Shown: piece after piece, positions 26,844-35,807 of the stretch | Layout: the number at the start of each line of letters is the position of its first letter | How positions within the stretch are numbered: position 1 is the first letter of the stretch | Source: Bacteroides ovatus | Lineage (GTDB): Bacteria > Bacteroidota > Bacteroidia > Bacteroidales > Bacteroidaceae | Assembly (NCBI RefSeq): GCF_001314995.1 | Contig: NZ_CP012938.1 | Coordinates: 4,402,001-4,466,000, forward strand | Length of the DNA stretch: 64,000 bases | Direction of reading: 5' to 3' | Notes under the pieces: model-generated | The model's input: only the letters and a program-made list of their open reading frames with translations | Database searches by the model: none | Told to the model about the DNA's origin: nothing | Translations under genes and position numbers: made by a program

Positions 26844-28841
26844 TTATTCAATTGTTGCTCCATAACCGGCTACATCGCTAGCTAATGTAAATATTCCATT
26901 TACATAATCATATTGAGTAATAGGAGCTGTTGCGTGCTTGGTTATGTTATTACTGCTTGCTGGTTCTTTAACTTGAGAACCTGTATGATAATAATTCCAA
27001 TTTTTGGTTAAGCCATATACGATATTATCGGTTACATCTATTTGAGGCGTGCAACTTTCTAAGAAAGAATAATAGTAGGAGCCGAATTCTGCTTCTGGAC
27101 TTACGTCAAAGATATTCTTGCTTATAGTCAATGATGTTCCTTTTTGGTATCTGAAGAATATATTGCTACCTACCATGTTGACAAAAGTATTATTTAGAAT
27201 TTCGGCAGAAAGTACACCATCTGATTGAGGAGTATTGCCTGCAGCCCAATTTAATATTTGTACGCCTTCTTGAGGTGTCTGGCTATACACAATATTGTTC
27301 TTGAAGTTGAAAGTTTTATAATCTCCTAAATTGAAACCTTTATATATATTTATCAAGGCAATTTTTATAGCATTAACTTCAATACGAGTGTCTTGAACAG
27401 AAATGTTATTTATACCAAAATATCCCTTTTGTGCTGCATCGTAATAAATTGGTTTCAAGACATTCGCAATCAGACAGTTGTCAAAGCATATGTCAGTGAA
27501 GTCTCCACTGTTGGTAATACCTGCATTGTTTATGAAGTAACCTGCATTGCTACCTCCATTGAGATCACTTAAATCTATTTTTATATTCTTAAAAAGTAGC
27601 TTTCCTTTGCATGATTTCCAGCAATTAGCAGGACGAAGTGTTACTTGCTCGTCATCATATTGACCGATGATAATAACATCATTACTGATTGATTTTACTC
27701 CGGCTGTGGTAAAATTGTGTGCTGTACCTGTGAGGAACAGTATAACTGGTTTACTCATTGTGGCACTAAAGTAAGTATCAAGTGCTACATCGGCATCTGT
27801 TGCATCCAATATTTGTATGTCAGCATCTGAATAAATTTGGTTGTTGATGGTGATGCCGCCGATAGTAATGTCTTTACCATTATCAAAATCAGCCTTATAA
27901 TCCGTACGATTCTTGATACTAACCTGAATCTTTGCAATCATAGCATACTTTCCACTTGTTGCCAATACCGCAATATCAGTACTGTTATCAGCTGTTGCAC
28001 GAGTCATCATCTTTGCGCTTGATGCAGGAGCAGTAACAACCAATACATTTTCTTTTCCAGCTTCCTTAGAGAATTTAGCACTCCAGCCTTCGGGAGCAGT
28101 AATCATTGTATTTTCTACTCCTCTCACGGTCATGGTAAACTCTTTCACTTCACCTGCCGAAAACTCCTGTACTTGTTTTAAATCTTCGGCTGCAAAACTA
28201 CATTCGAAATCACGAACGATAGGGATACGTATGGTTGGAGCATCTTCACCTGCAAGTACTAAGACCAGTTCGTTGTTTTCTACTGTTACACTCTTGAAGT
28301 TTTTGTCTTCTGTCGGAGCAGAACCGTCACCGGTTGCGCTGACTTTGTCGTTAGTTCCTTCTTTGTATATATAACTATAATTCTTTCCTCCGTCATAGCT
28401 AACCTGCCAGTAACCTTCACTATCTACATTGAATGTAGGAGTCTTGCCACTCTCTCCATTAGCTTTCACAGGTTGTCCGTTTACAGTCAGACGCTCCGGA
28501 GTTTCATTTTTGTTGTAAAGAACAGTCCAGTAGCCTTCTGAATCAATACCGATAATAGGGCATAACAGGTTATTATCGTTTTTCATATATAGATTTACTG
28601 TCTTTCCATTGCTCAAAGTGAGTGTGTAGGAATCAGACTTTTCCTCTATATTAGTAATAAATGTTCCTTCATTATAAAGTTCGCGAAGAGCTTCAGTATT
28701 ACTATTTATATCACGTACTTGTGTTTCGAGTGCGGTAACGCGCTTTTTCAGTGCGTCTACATCATCTTCCAAATCGTCAATGTTGGTACATGCTACCAGG
28801 CATACAGCCAATAACATGAACATACTCCATACTTTTTTCAT
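26844..28841 (-). CDS. DUF4988 lipoprotein with beta-helix-like C-terminus
   Basis: A 665-residue lipoprotein (LVACTN, Cys18). Residues 20-55 (DDLEDDVDALKKRVTALETQ) form a short Lpp-like coiled coil. Then come DUF4988-type beta repeats with a recurring SEGYWxV(S/L)Y motif (about 95-165) and Ig-like strands (about 200-310). The C-terminal half (about 330-665) has repeated short strands with Asn-rich turns (FKNIKIDLSDLNGG, FDNCLIANVLK, ILNNTFVNMVG, ISKNIFDVS), as in the DUF4957/DUF5123 right-handed beta-helix proteins of Bacteroides. It is probably a surface glycan-binding or glycan-cleaving protein. It lies 21 bp downstream of the related gene at 28863-31451. Confidence 0.75.
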   Translation of the reverse strand: MKKVWSMFMLLAVCLVACTNIDDLEDDVDALKKRVTALETQVRDINSNTEALRELYNEGTFITNIEEKSDSYTLTLSNGKTVNLYMKNDNNLLCPIIGIDSEGYWTVLYNKNETPERLTVNGQPVKANGESGKTPTFNVDSEGYWQVSYDGGKNYSYIYKEGTNDKVSATGDGSAPTEDKNFKSVTVENNELVLVLAGEDAPTIRIPIVRDFECSFAAEDLKQVQEFSAGEVKEFTMTVRGVENTMITAPEGWSAKFSKEAGKENVLVVTAPASSAKMMTRATADNSTDIAVLATSGKYAMIAKIQVSIKNRTDYKADFDNGKDITIGGITINNQIYSDADIQILDATDADVALDTYFSATMSKPVILFLTGTAHNFTTAGVKSISNDVIIIGQYDDEQVTLRPANCWKSCKGKLLFKNIKIDLSDLNGGSNAGYFINNAGITNSGDFTDICFDNCLIANVLKPIYYDAAQKGYFGINNISVQDTRIEVNAIKIALINIYKGFNLGDYKTFNFKNNIVYSQTPQEGVQILNWAAGNTPQSDGVLSAEILNNTFVNMVGSNIFFRYQKGTSLTISKNIFDVSPEAEFGSYYYSFLESCTPQIDVTDNIVYGLTKNWNYYHTGSQVKEPASSNNITKHATAPITQYDYVNGIFTLASDVAGYGATIE

Positions 28842-28862
28842 GATTATATTGTTTTAAAGTTA

Positions 28863-31451
28863 TTATTTTAAAGAGGATAGCCAGGAAGGAACATATCCCA
28901 AACGTTTACGTAATTGAGCCTCATAGAGTGAATATGGTTCCACAGCAGTTCCGTTACTTTCGAGCCGCTTCATTTGAGTATCATCAAAATCTAAAGGACT
29001 TCCGTGGAAACCGACAATGATAGGAGGCATAAATTTCCACCAAAAGCCGTTACCATCCCACCAGGTAAATTTACCTCCTGTATCGATGTCCTGGTCTGTT
29101 TGTGCATTTGTTGCGTAGAAATTCCATATTGTCAGATTCTCCATGTGATTAGGCATTTGAGCAGAGTCTCCTCCTTGTCTCCAATGCATGAAACCACCGG
29201 AACAGCAGTCGATTAGTGTTGCACGTGGCTGTGTGGCATGTGATTCAAAGCAAGAATCATCTCCCCATCTAACATTCCATATTACAGCACCCATACTTTG
29301 CTTTGAAACGCCGCAAGCGTGATATTGGCCAACGTTCGTTTTATATTCCATCAATGTGCTTTCACCTTCTCCTTTTCTAAGTGTGTAGCCATTGCTGTTT
29401 TCAGTTACTTTTCCAATAAAGATACGGGAAGAAGCCTGTGAACGGATAGAGGCGTGTCCACGATTACCGCCAATAGTGATGTCATAAGCAGAACAGTTGG
29501 CAGAATTTGTGATTGACATGGCTTCACTAACACTCTCAAAATTAACCCGGCGCATCCACGAATTGGTCAGACGCACAAAATCGATGAGCTTAAAACCACC
29601 ATCGTCAATGTCAGAGCCGTGATGGATGAATTTTTCTTTGGCATGTCCTTTGAATGTAAGGTCTTCTACACCCACATTGGCATAATTGGCGAATTTATGT
29701 ACATTCCATCCCCAATCTTTATTGATGGCGTGCATGATCGGCTCTTTGAAGGTGACACTATTACCACTGATTTTCTCAATCTGATGATATTCGTATATCT
29801 GAATCCCTTTTGTCTTGATATTGGGAGTACCGCCTTGCTGTATCTTAATATCTTCCCATTTGTGTGGATATAATTCGGAGTTAATTACATTGTCATCCGT
29901 ATTTTCCAATACAAGGCATACCCAACTGCCTGCGCTTACTCCGGTTAAACTGGCTGTTATGGTTCTGCTGCCTATGGGAGCATCTTCAGTGATAACACCT
30001 ATTGATTCTTTTAATCCTGTATTGTGTTTGAACTCCATCATGACAGGAGCATTCCACATTTCTTCTGTTGGTTTCGGAGAATTATTTGCAGCAGTCATTT
30101 CGAGTGTTGTTTTGTTTCTTCCGGCTCCTTTTAAAACAATATCACTCATTGATATACGAATTCTGCGATCTTTAGAATCCTCATCTTGCAGGATATAATT
30201 TCCTTCGGGGAAGTAGATAATAGCTTTAGCATTTTCCTTGATATATCGGTCGGTCATATTGAGGTCTTCTTGCTTTGTTTCACTTGCTATTTCTTCCAAT
30301 ACCTTCATGAAAGCTGCTCTGTCAGATTTGCCGTCGTTTGGGATAGCTCCGTATTTGGGATCTGTAACATCATATACTTTATATCCTTGTGCTATTAATG
30401 TTTCTGTTTCAGGAGGTGCTATTTCACCATGTTTATATCCGGCGTATGAAAAGTCTAATAACACATTCTGTTGGTCAGCGTTAACAAACTGCTGCCAGGC
30501 TTCTGCTCCGGCTTCGCTGGAAAGTTGTTTAACTTCAATAGATACAATACGGATATAATTCTTTGATGAAGTCAGTACAATTTTAATAGTTTCTTCCATA
30601 TCCTTTGTCGCAGTTGCTTGTGGTGTGATAGTTAACAAGTTCTCGGATAAAAGAACATTCCATCCTTTGGGAGCTTGTACTACGGCTTGTTGTACGTCAT
30701 TCTGTTCTACTTTATATTCCTTATGATTCTCATTGGGGGCGAAAACCTGCACAGTTTGTTCGCTGTCGGCATCATTGAGACCATAAATTATCAGTCCAAA
30801 GGTGTCATCTACCGGAAAGGTATATGTTTTTCCTCCATCGGATAATGTGAATGAGAAAGTATGGTTTGCTTCATTATATTCTACCTTACTGAATATACTG
30901 GTTCCTCCCTGACTTCCACCTTCGGCCTTAGTTCCTAAGCTTGTATACGTTTGTCCATTATCGTAGCTCACTTGCCAATATCCACTGGAAGATACGCTGA
31001 TTAATGGAGTTGCCACCACATTGCCTTCTTCATCACGGGGCCATGCTGATACTTTCTCTCCATCGGCTCCTGGCAGATATTTGAAATTAGTATTATTACT
31101 TGTTTTATATATCCAGTAGCCTTCTTCGTCTACGGAAAATTCAGGGACAGACGCCTGTACTGCTTCACTTTCCATGACTTTAATGCTTGTTCCGTCACTA
31201 AGTTCCAGCAAATATCCCAGACCATCTTTAGTCGGAGTAATTCCGATAATGACTTTGTTTTTTTGCATAAGGGCTTGCAGACTGGCAAATGAAGTATTCA
31301 GTCCTTCCGTTGCTTTTTCCAAAGCAGCGACACGGTCTTTCAGAGAATTGATGTCTGCTTCCAGGTCATCTGTTTTCTGGCACGATTGCATGATTGCCAA
31401 CATGCTGCAAATACCAAATAGTAATAGGTAGGTAATGCTCCTGTTTTTCAT
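28863..31451 (-). CDS. DUF4988/DUF4955 lipoprotein with pectate-lyase-like fold
   Basis: An 862-residue lipoprotein (IMQSC, Cys24). The coiled coil at about 25-60 (DLEADINSLKDRVAALEKA) and the DUF4988 repeats (EEGYWIY, SSGYWQVSYDNG) match the partner downstream. From about residue 355, VYDVTDPKYGAIPNDGKSDR is the standard start of a pectate-lyase-3 type right-handed beta helix. The C-terminal region (WWDGNGFWWKFMPPIIVGFHG, YEAQLRKRLGYVPSWL) matches DUF4955. It could be a lyase, an epimerase-like enzyme or a non-catalytic binder; no catalytic residues can be named. A -7 box TATCTTTG lies at 31491-31498. Confidence 0.78.
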   Translation of the reverse strand: MKNRSITYLLLFGICSMLAIMQSCQKTDDLEADINSLKDRVAALEKATEGLNTSFASLQALMQKNKVIIGITPTKDGLGYLLELSDGTSIKVMESEAVQASVPEFSVDEEGYWIYKTSNNTNFKYLPGADGEKVSAWPRDEEGNVVATPLISVSSSGYWQVSYDNGQTYTSLGTKAEGGSQGGTSIFSKVEYNEANHTFSFTLSDGGKTYTFPVDDTFGLIIYGLNDADSEQTVQVFAPNENHKEYKVEQNDVQQAVVQAPKGWNVLLSENLLTITPQATATKDMEETIKIVLTSSKNYIRIVSIEVKQLSSEAGAEAWQQFVNADQQNVLLDFSYAGYKHGEIAPPETETLIAQGYKVYDVTDPKYGAIPNDGKSDRAAFMKVLEEIASETKQEDLNMTDRYIKENAKAIIYFPEGNYILQDEDSKDRRIRISMSDIVLKGAGRNKTTLEMTAANNSPKPTEEMWNAPVMMEFKHNTGLKESIGVITEDAPIGSRTITASLTGVSAGSWVCLVLENTDDNVINSELYPHKWEDIKIQQGGTPNIKTKGIQIYEYHQIEKISGNSVTFKEPIMHAINKDWGWNVHKFANYANVGVEDLTFKGHAKEKFIHHGSDIDDGGFKLIDFVRLTNSWMRRVNFESVSEAMSITNSANCSAYDITIGGNRGHASIRSQASSRIFIGKVTENSNGYTLRKGEGESTLMEYKTNVGQYHACGVSKQSMGAVIWNVRWGDDSCFESHATQPRATLIDCCSGGFMHWRQGGDSAQMPNHMENLTIWNFYATNAQTDQDIDTGGKFTWWDGNGFWWKFMPPIIVGFHGSPLDFDDTQMKRLESNGTAVEPYSLYEAQLRKRLGYVPSWLSSLK

Positions 31452-31490
31452 ACGTTTATTATTTCGGGTTATTTATAATTTTCACAATGG

Positions 31491-31498
31491 CAAAGATA
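31491..31498 (-). promoter_or_regulatory. -7 box for the DUF4988 lipoprotein operon
   Basis: The minus strand reads TATCTTTG (TAnnTTTG), 40 bp upstream of the ATG at 31451. A single promoter probably serves both lipoprotein genes. Confidence 0.5.
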
Positions 31499-31596
31499 AC
31501 CGGATAAAATAAGAGTATATGGATAAAAAAATTCAGGAATACGATGAAATAATACATTTTACACGTCTCTGTGATAGATTGCGACTTTATGTATTA

Positions 31597-34437
31597 TTAG
31601 AGCAGGTCTACCCATTGCTCGTTGCTTAATATAGGTAATGGCTCACTATCAGTAACAAATGTTTCTGCCAGTTTCCGTTTCTCATCTTGTAGGTGAAGAA
31701 TCTTTTCTTCGATACTGTTTTGGGTAATGAAGCGGTAAGCAATTACTTGCTTGTCCTGCCCGATACGATGGGCGCGGGCGATCGCCTGCGATTCGGCGGC
31801 AGGATTCCACCAGGGGTCTATGATAAATACATAGTCGGCTTGAGTCAGATTAAGTCCCACGCCTCCTGCTTTTAGTGAAATCAGGAATGCCTGGACGTCT
31901 TTTTGATCGGTGAAATGGGCGATTTCGGAAGGACGGTTGTTGGTCGATCCTGTTAATAAGGCATATTTCCAACCCCGTTCGTGGAAAGCTTCGGCGAGCA
32001 CCTCCAGATGTCTGACGAATGAGGAGAAAATTAAAACTTTGTGGCCTTCGCTCTGTAGCGTATCGAATGTTTCGATTATCTGTGCCGTTTTTCCGGATGT
32101 TCCGGTATAGTCGGGAAGGATAAGTTGCGGGTGGCAAGATAGTTGTCGTAAACGTAAGATGCCATTTAATACACTAAACGAATGAAGCCTGTCGGTACTT
32201 TGAGGATGCTGAAGAAGGATGTTGCGCAGGCTGTTTTTCTCCTGTTCGTAACAAGTATTCTGCTCTTCAGTCATGTCGCAGTAGATGGTCTCTTCGGTAA
32301 GTGCCGGAAGTTCCGGAGCTACCTCTTTCTTGCTTCTACGGAGGATAAATGGGGCTGTCAGTTGTTGCAATAATACTTTTGCACGGGCATTCCCCTGACG
32401 AATCGGCATTATAAACTGCTTTTGGAAAGCATTTTCCGTACCCAGTAAGTCTGGTTGTATAAAGTGAAATTGAGCCCACAGGTCCTTTAATGAGTTTTCG
32501 ATGGGAGTGCCAGTAAGTACAAGCCGGTGTTTACTTTGTAGTCGAATGGCTGACCGGAAGGTGAGCGATTCGCTATTTTTGATATTCTGGCTTTCATCGA
32601 GCACGATGTATTCGAAACGGTATGAACAGAGTATATCAATGTTATTCCTCATCATGCCATACGTCGTAAAGATCAAGTGAAAATGACCGAAGAATTTTTC
32701 CGGTTGTTCCTTGTCTATAGCCATGGTGTTGTTGTATTCCGCCATCGAGAGTGCTGTAAAGCGTTTGGCTTCCCGTCGCCAGTTATGAAGTAGCGATGTG
32801 GGGACAACGATCAGGGTAGCCGGTTGTCTGGGGGTAGATGGTTTATATATATACTGTAATAGAGTAAGAGTTTGGAGTGTCTTCCCAAGCCCCATGTCAT
32901 CTGCCAGGCATCCGCCAAATCCTTGTTTATGCAAATGTACCATCCATGAGAATCCTTTCTGCTGATAGGGACGTAACGTTGCTTTGAGGTTTTTGGGTAC
33001 GGCAATATTTTGTATCTGTTGCTTCACCGGAAATTTCTTTAATTCCTCTTCACCTAAGGCGGTCTGTGCGGCACCTACAAATGTATGTTTCAAGCGGATT
33101 CCTTTTTCCGTTTGAATTCCCATCTCTAGTAAATTCGCATATTTGCTGAACCATTCCTCTGGCAGGAGAATCATGCGGCCATCAGGTAACAGATATTCTC
33201 TCTTTTCCTCCAGGATATGTTTGCGGAAGCGTGAAAAAGGAATACGTAGATTGCCGATAACAACGGTGATGTGCAATTCAAACCAGTCGACCTCATCGTC
33301 ACAACTTTGCTCGATGCGTATCTCGTCCAGGCAATAAGGTGTGTTTCCCATATTGCTGGTGAGATGGAAGGACTGCTGCAACATCTCCCGATGGCTGTTG
33401 ATCCATTCGACGATCGTTTTCTCCGGAGCTTCAGGGGATAGGCTGAAATGTGTATTATTGAGTTGTTGCAGGCCTGCATCCGTTAAGAGCTGAACGACTT
33501 GTTCTTCAGCAGTAATGTTCCGGCGAAAAAAGAAGATTTCACCGGATGTTTTCCGATAAATGATTTTTTTCATTTCAAGGGCACTATCCGATGTAAATGT
33601 CTGATCTCCATAACGGAAACCAAGCTGCAATGCTTGTCCGTTGTACGTGGTATCTTCGAATGAGAGAATTGCTTCACAGGGGCATTTCTCTTCCATTATA
33701 CTCAAACCGTGAGTCTCGATTTCATGATAACGAGCAATCGGGATAACAATGTTATCTATGTATTTTTCAATTTGGGAAGCGTCTACGCTGATCGATCTTT
33801 TCTTTGTAAAAGGTAAGATGCGTGCGCTTTCAATGTGCGGAAAGAAGTATAGCTCCATTCCCAATAATAGCGTGGCTGGTGCGGATGTCAGTACAACCAC
33901 AGGTTTCAACTCACTTAAAGAGAATGGCTGTCCTTCATAATAGCACTGCAACTGATAACGAAACGTTTTATTGTCAACATGAAACGTTACACGAATTTCT
34001 GCATTATGAGGATTTATGTGATAGGCATGATGGGCGTATAGTATTTTACTGCCGGCTTGTTTCTGATAAAAAGGCAGTCCGTTGTCCCGTATCAGTATCA
34101 GCATTTCCAACAGTTTCTTTTCGATAGATGGACGGATATCATTCTTTATTCGTTCCGGATCTTCGGATAATTTATGTAAAAAACGCGATACTGTTTTTTC
34201 GCGGGAGTAGACTCTCATTAGATGCTTCTCTGTATAATAAGAGGCGATATGAATAGCTTGTCTTTCTGACTCACTCATCTTGCTCATAGCTTCGGGAGAG
34301 GCGTGAAATGCTTGTTCTACCAATTGCAAGGTACCATCGTCCAGCTTTTCCGCAATATAGGGAATCAGCAATATGCCGAGTATCGGATGGTCTGTGAAAA
34401 CGATTATAACTTGTCCGTTAGTTGGTCTCTCTTTCAT
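31597..34437 (-). CDS. SNF2-family DEAD/DEAH-like helicase
   Basis: A 946-residue protein. The N-terminal 450 residues are a less conserved region of the bacterial SNF2 type. The ATPase core follows: Walker A in ADDMGLGKTLQTL, motif II as LDESQNIKN (DESQ in place of DEAH), motif III LTGTPIENSLKDLW, and the helicase C domain with VLIFSSFVRHLEVL, GGVGLNLTQADYVF and the Q/R-finger region AESQAIARAHRIGQ. Bacterial SNF2 proteins are DNA translocases of mostly unknown role. The start is supported by a -7 box TATCTTTG at 34459-34466. This promoter overlaps that of the divergent mnmA gene. Confidence 0.92.
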   Translation of the reverse strand: MKERPTNGQVIIVFTDHPILGILLIPYIAEKLDDGTLQLVEQAFHASPEAMSKMSESERQAIHIASYYTEKHLMRVYSREKTVSRFLHKLSEDPERIKNDIRPSIEKKLLEMLILIRDNGLPFYQKQAGSKILYAHHAYHINPHNAEIRVTFHVDNKTFRYQLQCYYEGQPFSLSELKPVVVLTSAPATLLLGMELYFFPHIESARILPFTKKRSISVDASQIEKYIDNIVIPIARYHEIETHGLSIMEEKCPCEAILSFEDTTYNGQALQLGFRYGDQTFTSDSALEMKKIIYRKTSGEIFFFRRNITAEEQVVQLLTDAGLQQLNNTHFSLSPEAPEKTIVEWINSHREMLQQSFHLTSNMGNTPYCLDEIRIEQSCDDEVDWFELHITVVIGNLRIPFSRFRKHILEEKREYLLPDGRMILLPEEWFSKYANLLEMGIQTEKGIRLKHTFVGAAQTALGEEELKKFPVKQQIQNIAVPKNLKATLRPYQQKGFSWMVHLHKQGFGGCLADDMGLGKTLQTLTLLQYIYKPSTPRQPATLIVVPTSLLHNWRREAKRFTALSMAEYNNTMAIDKEQPEKFFGHFHLIFTTYGMMRNNIDILCSYRFEYIVLDESQNIKNSESLTFRSAIRLQSKHRLVLTGTPIENSLKDLWAQFHFIQPDLLGTENAFQKQFIMPIRQGNARAKVLLQQLTAPFILRRSKKEVAPELPALTEETIYCDMTEEQNTCYEQEKNSLRNILLQHPQSTDRLHSFSVLNGILRLRQLSCHPQLILPDYTGTSGKTAQIIETFDTLQSEGHKVLIFSSFVRHLEVLAEAFHERGWKYALLTGSTNNRPSEIAHFTDQKDVQAFLISLKAGGVGLNLTQADYVFIIDPWWNPAAESQAIARAHRIGQDKQVIAYRFITQNSIEEKILHLQDEKRKLAETFVTDSEPLPILSNEQWVDLL

Positions 34438-34458
34438 TCTCTTTTAGACTTTAACAAA

Positions 34459-34486
34459 CAAAGATACGGGAAAATACTTAATTTTG
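34459..34486. promoter_or_regulatory. Overlapping divergent promoters for SNF2 gene and mnmA
   Basis: The minus strand has TATCTTTG at 34459-34466 for the SNF2 gene. The plus strand has TAATTTTG at 34479-34486 for mnmA. The boxes are 12 bp apart, so each -33 region falls on the other's -7 box. The plus-strand box is followed by CAGC and the mnmA ATG, predicting a leaderless transcript. Confidence 0.5.
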
Positions 34487-34490
34487 CAGC

Positions 34491-35627
34491 ATGATGGAGG
34501 AAAACAAACGAGTATTGCTTGGAATGAGTGGCGGTACAGATAGTTCTGTTGCTGCTATGCGATTGCTGGAAGCCGGTTATGAAGTGATCGGAGTAACCTT
34601 CCGTTTTTATGAATTGAATGGCTCGACAGAGTATCTGGAAGATGCCCGTAATCTGGCAGAACGTTTAGGAATACGGCATATAACATACGATGCCCGTGAA
34701 ATATTCAGTAAACAGATTATTGAATATTTTGTGCAGGAGTATCTGGCAGGACGGACTCCGGTCCCTTGTACATTGTGCAATAATTACCTGAAATGGCCTC
34801 TGCTTGCTAAAATTGCCGATGAAATGGGTGTTTTCTATATCGCTACCGGGCATTATGCACAGAATATACAACTAAATAATACCTTTTATATAACATACGC
34901 TGCCGACTCGGATAAGGATCAAACCTTCTTTCTATGGGGATTGAAACAAGATATTCTTTGCAGGATGTTGTTGCCGATGGGGGATATTACGAAAGTGGAA
35001 GCTCGTGTCTGGGCTGCGGAACATGGGTTCCAGAAGGTGGCAACTAAAAAGGATAGTATAGGCGTTTGTTTTTGCCCAATGGACTATCGAACTTTTCTGA
35101 AAAACTGGTTGGCTCAAAATAATGAGGCATTGGCAGAAGAAGAGCAGATGATGGGGGAGAATCAAGCATTGGTTGGAAGTAATCAGGCAGGACTCAATAA
35201 AGTGAAACGAGGAAGGTTTGTCGATGAAAAGGGAGATTTTATTGCCTGGCATGAGGGTTATCCTTTTTATACCATTGGACAGAGACGTGGCTTGGGCATT
35301 CATTTGAACCGTCCCGTATTTGTGAAAGAGATTAATCCTGAAAAGAACGAAGTAGTATTAGCTTCTCTTTCAGCTCTGGAGAAAACAGAAATGTGGTTGA
35401 AAGACTGGAATCTTGTCAATCAGGAGCGTACTTTAGGGCATTCTGACATCATTGTGAAAATACGGTATCGCAAACAGGAAAACCATGCTACGATTACCAT
35501 TACACCAGATCATCTACTGCATGTGCAACTTCATGAGCCTTTAACCGCCATTGCTCCGGGACAAGCTGCTGCATTCTATAAAGATGGCTTATTATTGGGA
35601 GGAGGGATAATAGTCAACGCCCGGTAA
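34491..35627 (+). CDS. mnmA: tRNA-specific 2-thiouridylase MnmA
   Basis: A 378-residue protein. The PP-loop is [20 protein letters not shown] (SGGTDSS in place of the more usual SGGVDSS). The two catalytic cysteines lie in [12 protein letters not shown] and [10 protein letters not shown]. The central domain has [16 protein letters not shown], and the C-terminal beta barrel is complete, ending [16 protein letters not shown]. It adds sulfur to U34 of the Lys, Glu and Gln tRNAs. Bacteroides genomes usually carry two mnmA genes; this would be one of them. Two consecutive ATG codons occur at the start (34491, 34494). Confidence 0.93.
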   Translation: MMEENKRVLLGMSGGTDSSVAAMRLLEAGYEVIGVTFRFYELNGSTEYLEDARNLAERLGIRHITYDAREIFSKQIIEYFVQEYLAGRTPVPCTLCNNYLKWPLLAKIADEMGVFYIATGHYAQNIQLNNTFYITYAADSDKDQTFFLWGLKQDILCRMLLPMGDITKVEARVWAAEHGFQKVATKKDSIGVCFCPMDYRTFLKNWLAQNNEALAEEEQMMGENQALVGSNQAGLNKVKRGRFVDEKGDFIAWHEGYPFYTIGQRRGLGIHLNRPVFVKEINPEKNEVVLASLSALEKTEMWLKDWNLVNQERTLGHSDIIVKIRYRKQENHATITITPDHLLHVQLHEPLTAIAPGQAAAFYKDGLLLGGGIIVNAR

Positions 35628-35643
35628 TTAGCCGACATAATTT

Positions 35644-35714
35644 AGGCACGGATTACACGGATAAACACGGAAAGAGAATAAACTTTATCCATGTAATTCG
35701 CATAATCCGTGCCT
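35644..35714. repeat. Nonamer-type inverted repeat, third copy
   Basis: AGGCACGGATTACACGGAT (from 35644) faces ATTCGCATAATCCGTGCCT (to 35714). Both arms consist of 9-nt words built on CACGGAT, as in the element at 3686. It sits between the convergent mnmA and GH3-like genes, and probably works as a two-way terminator. Confidence 0.7.
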
Positions 35715-35807
35715 GAAAGAAATTGGAGAGGTGCTTCGAAACGCTCTCCTTGTACAAGTAATCTCTGTAATAAAGAAAACTAGTGTCGGTTATGTCTTGG
35801 TTTTTGG

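Noticed and set aside
26844..31451. Part of a SusC/SusD PUL
   Set aside because: No SusC, SusD or regulator gene adjoins; neighbours are housekeeping genes and an ATPase remnant.
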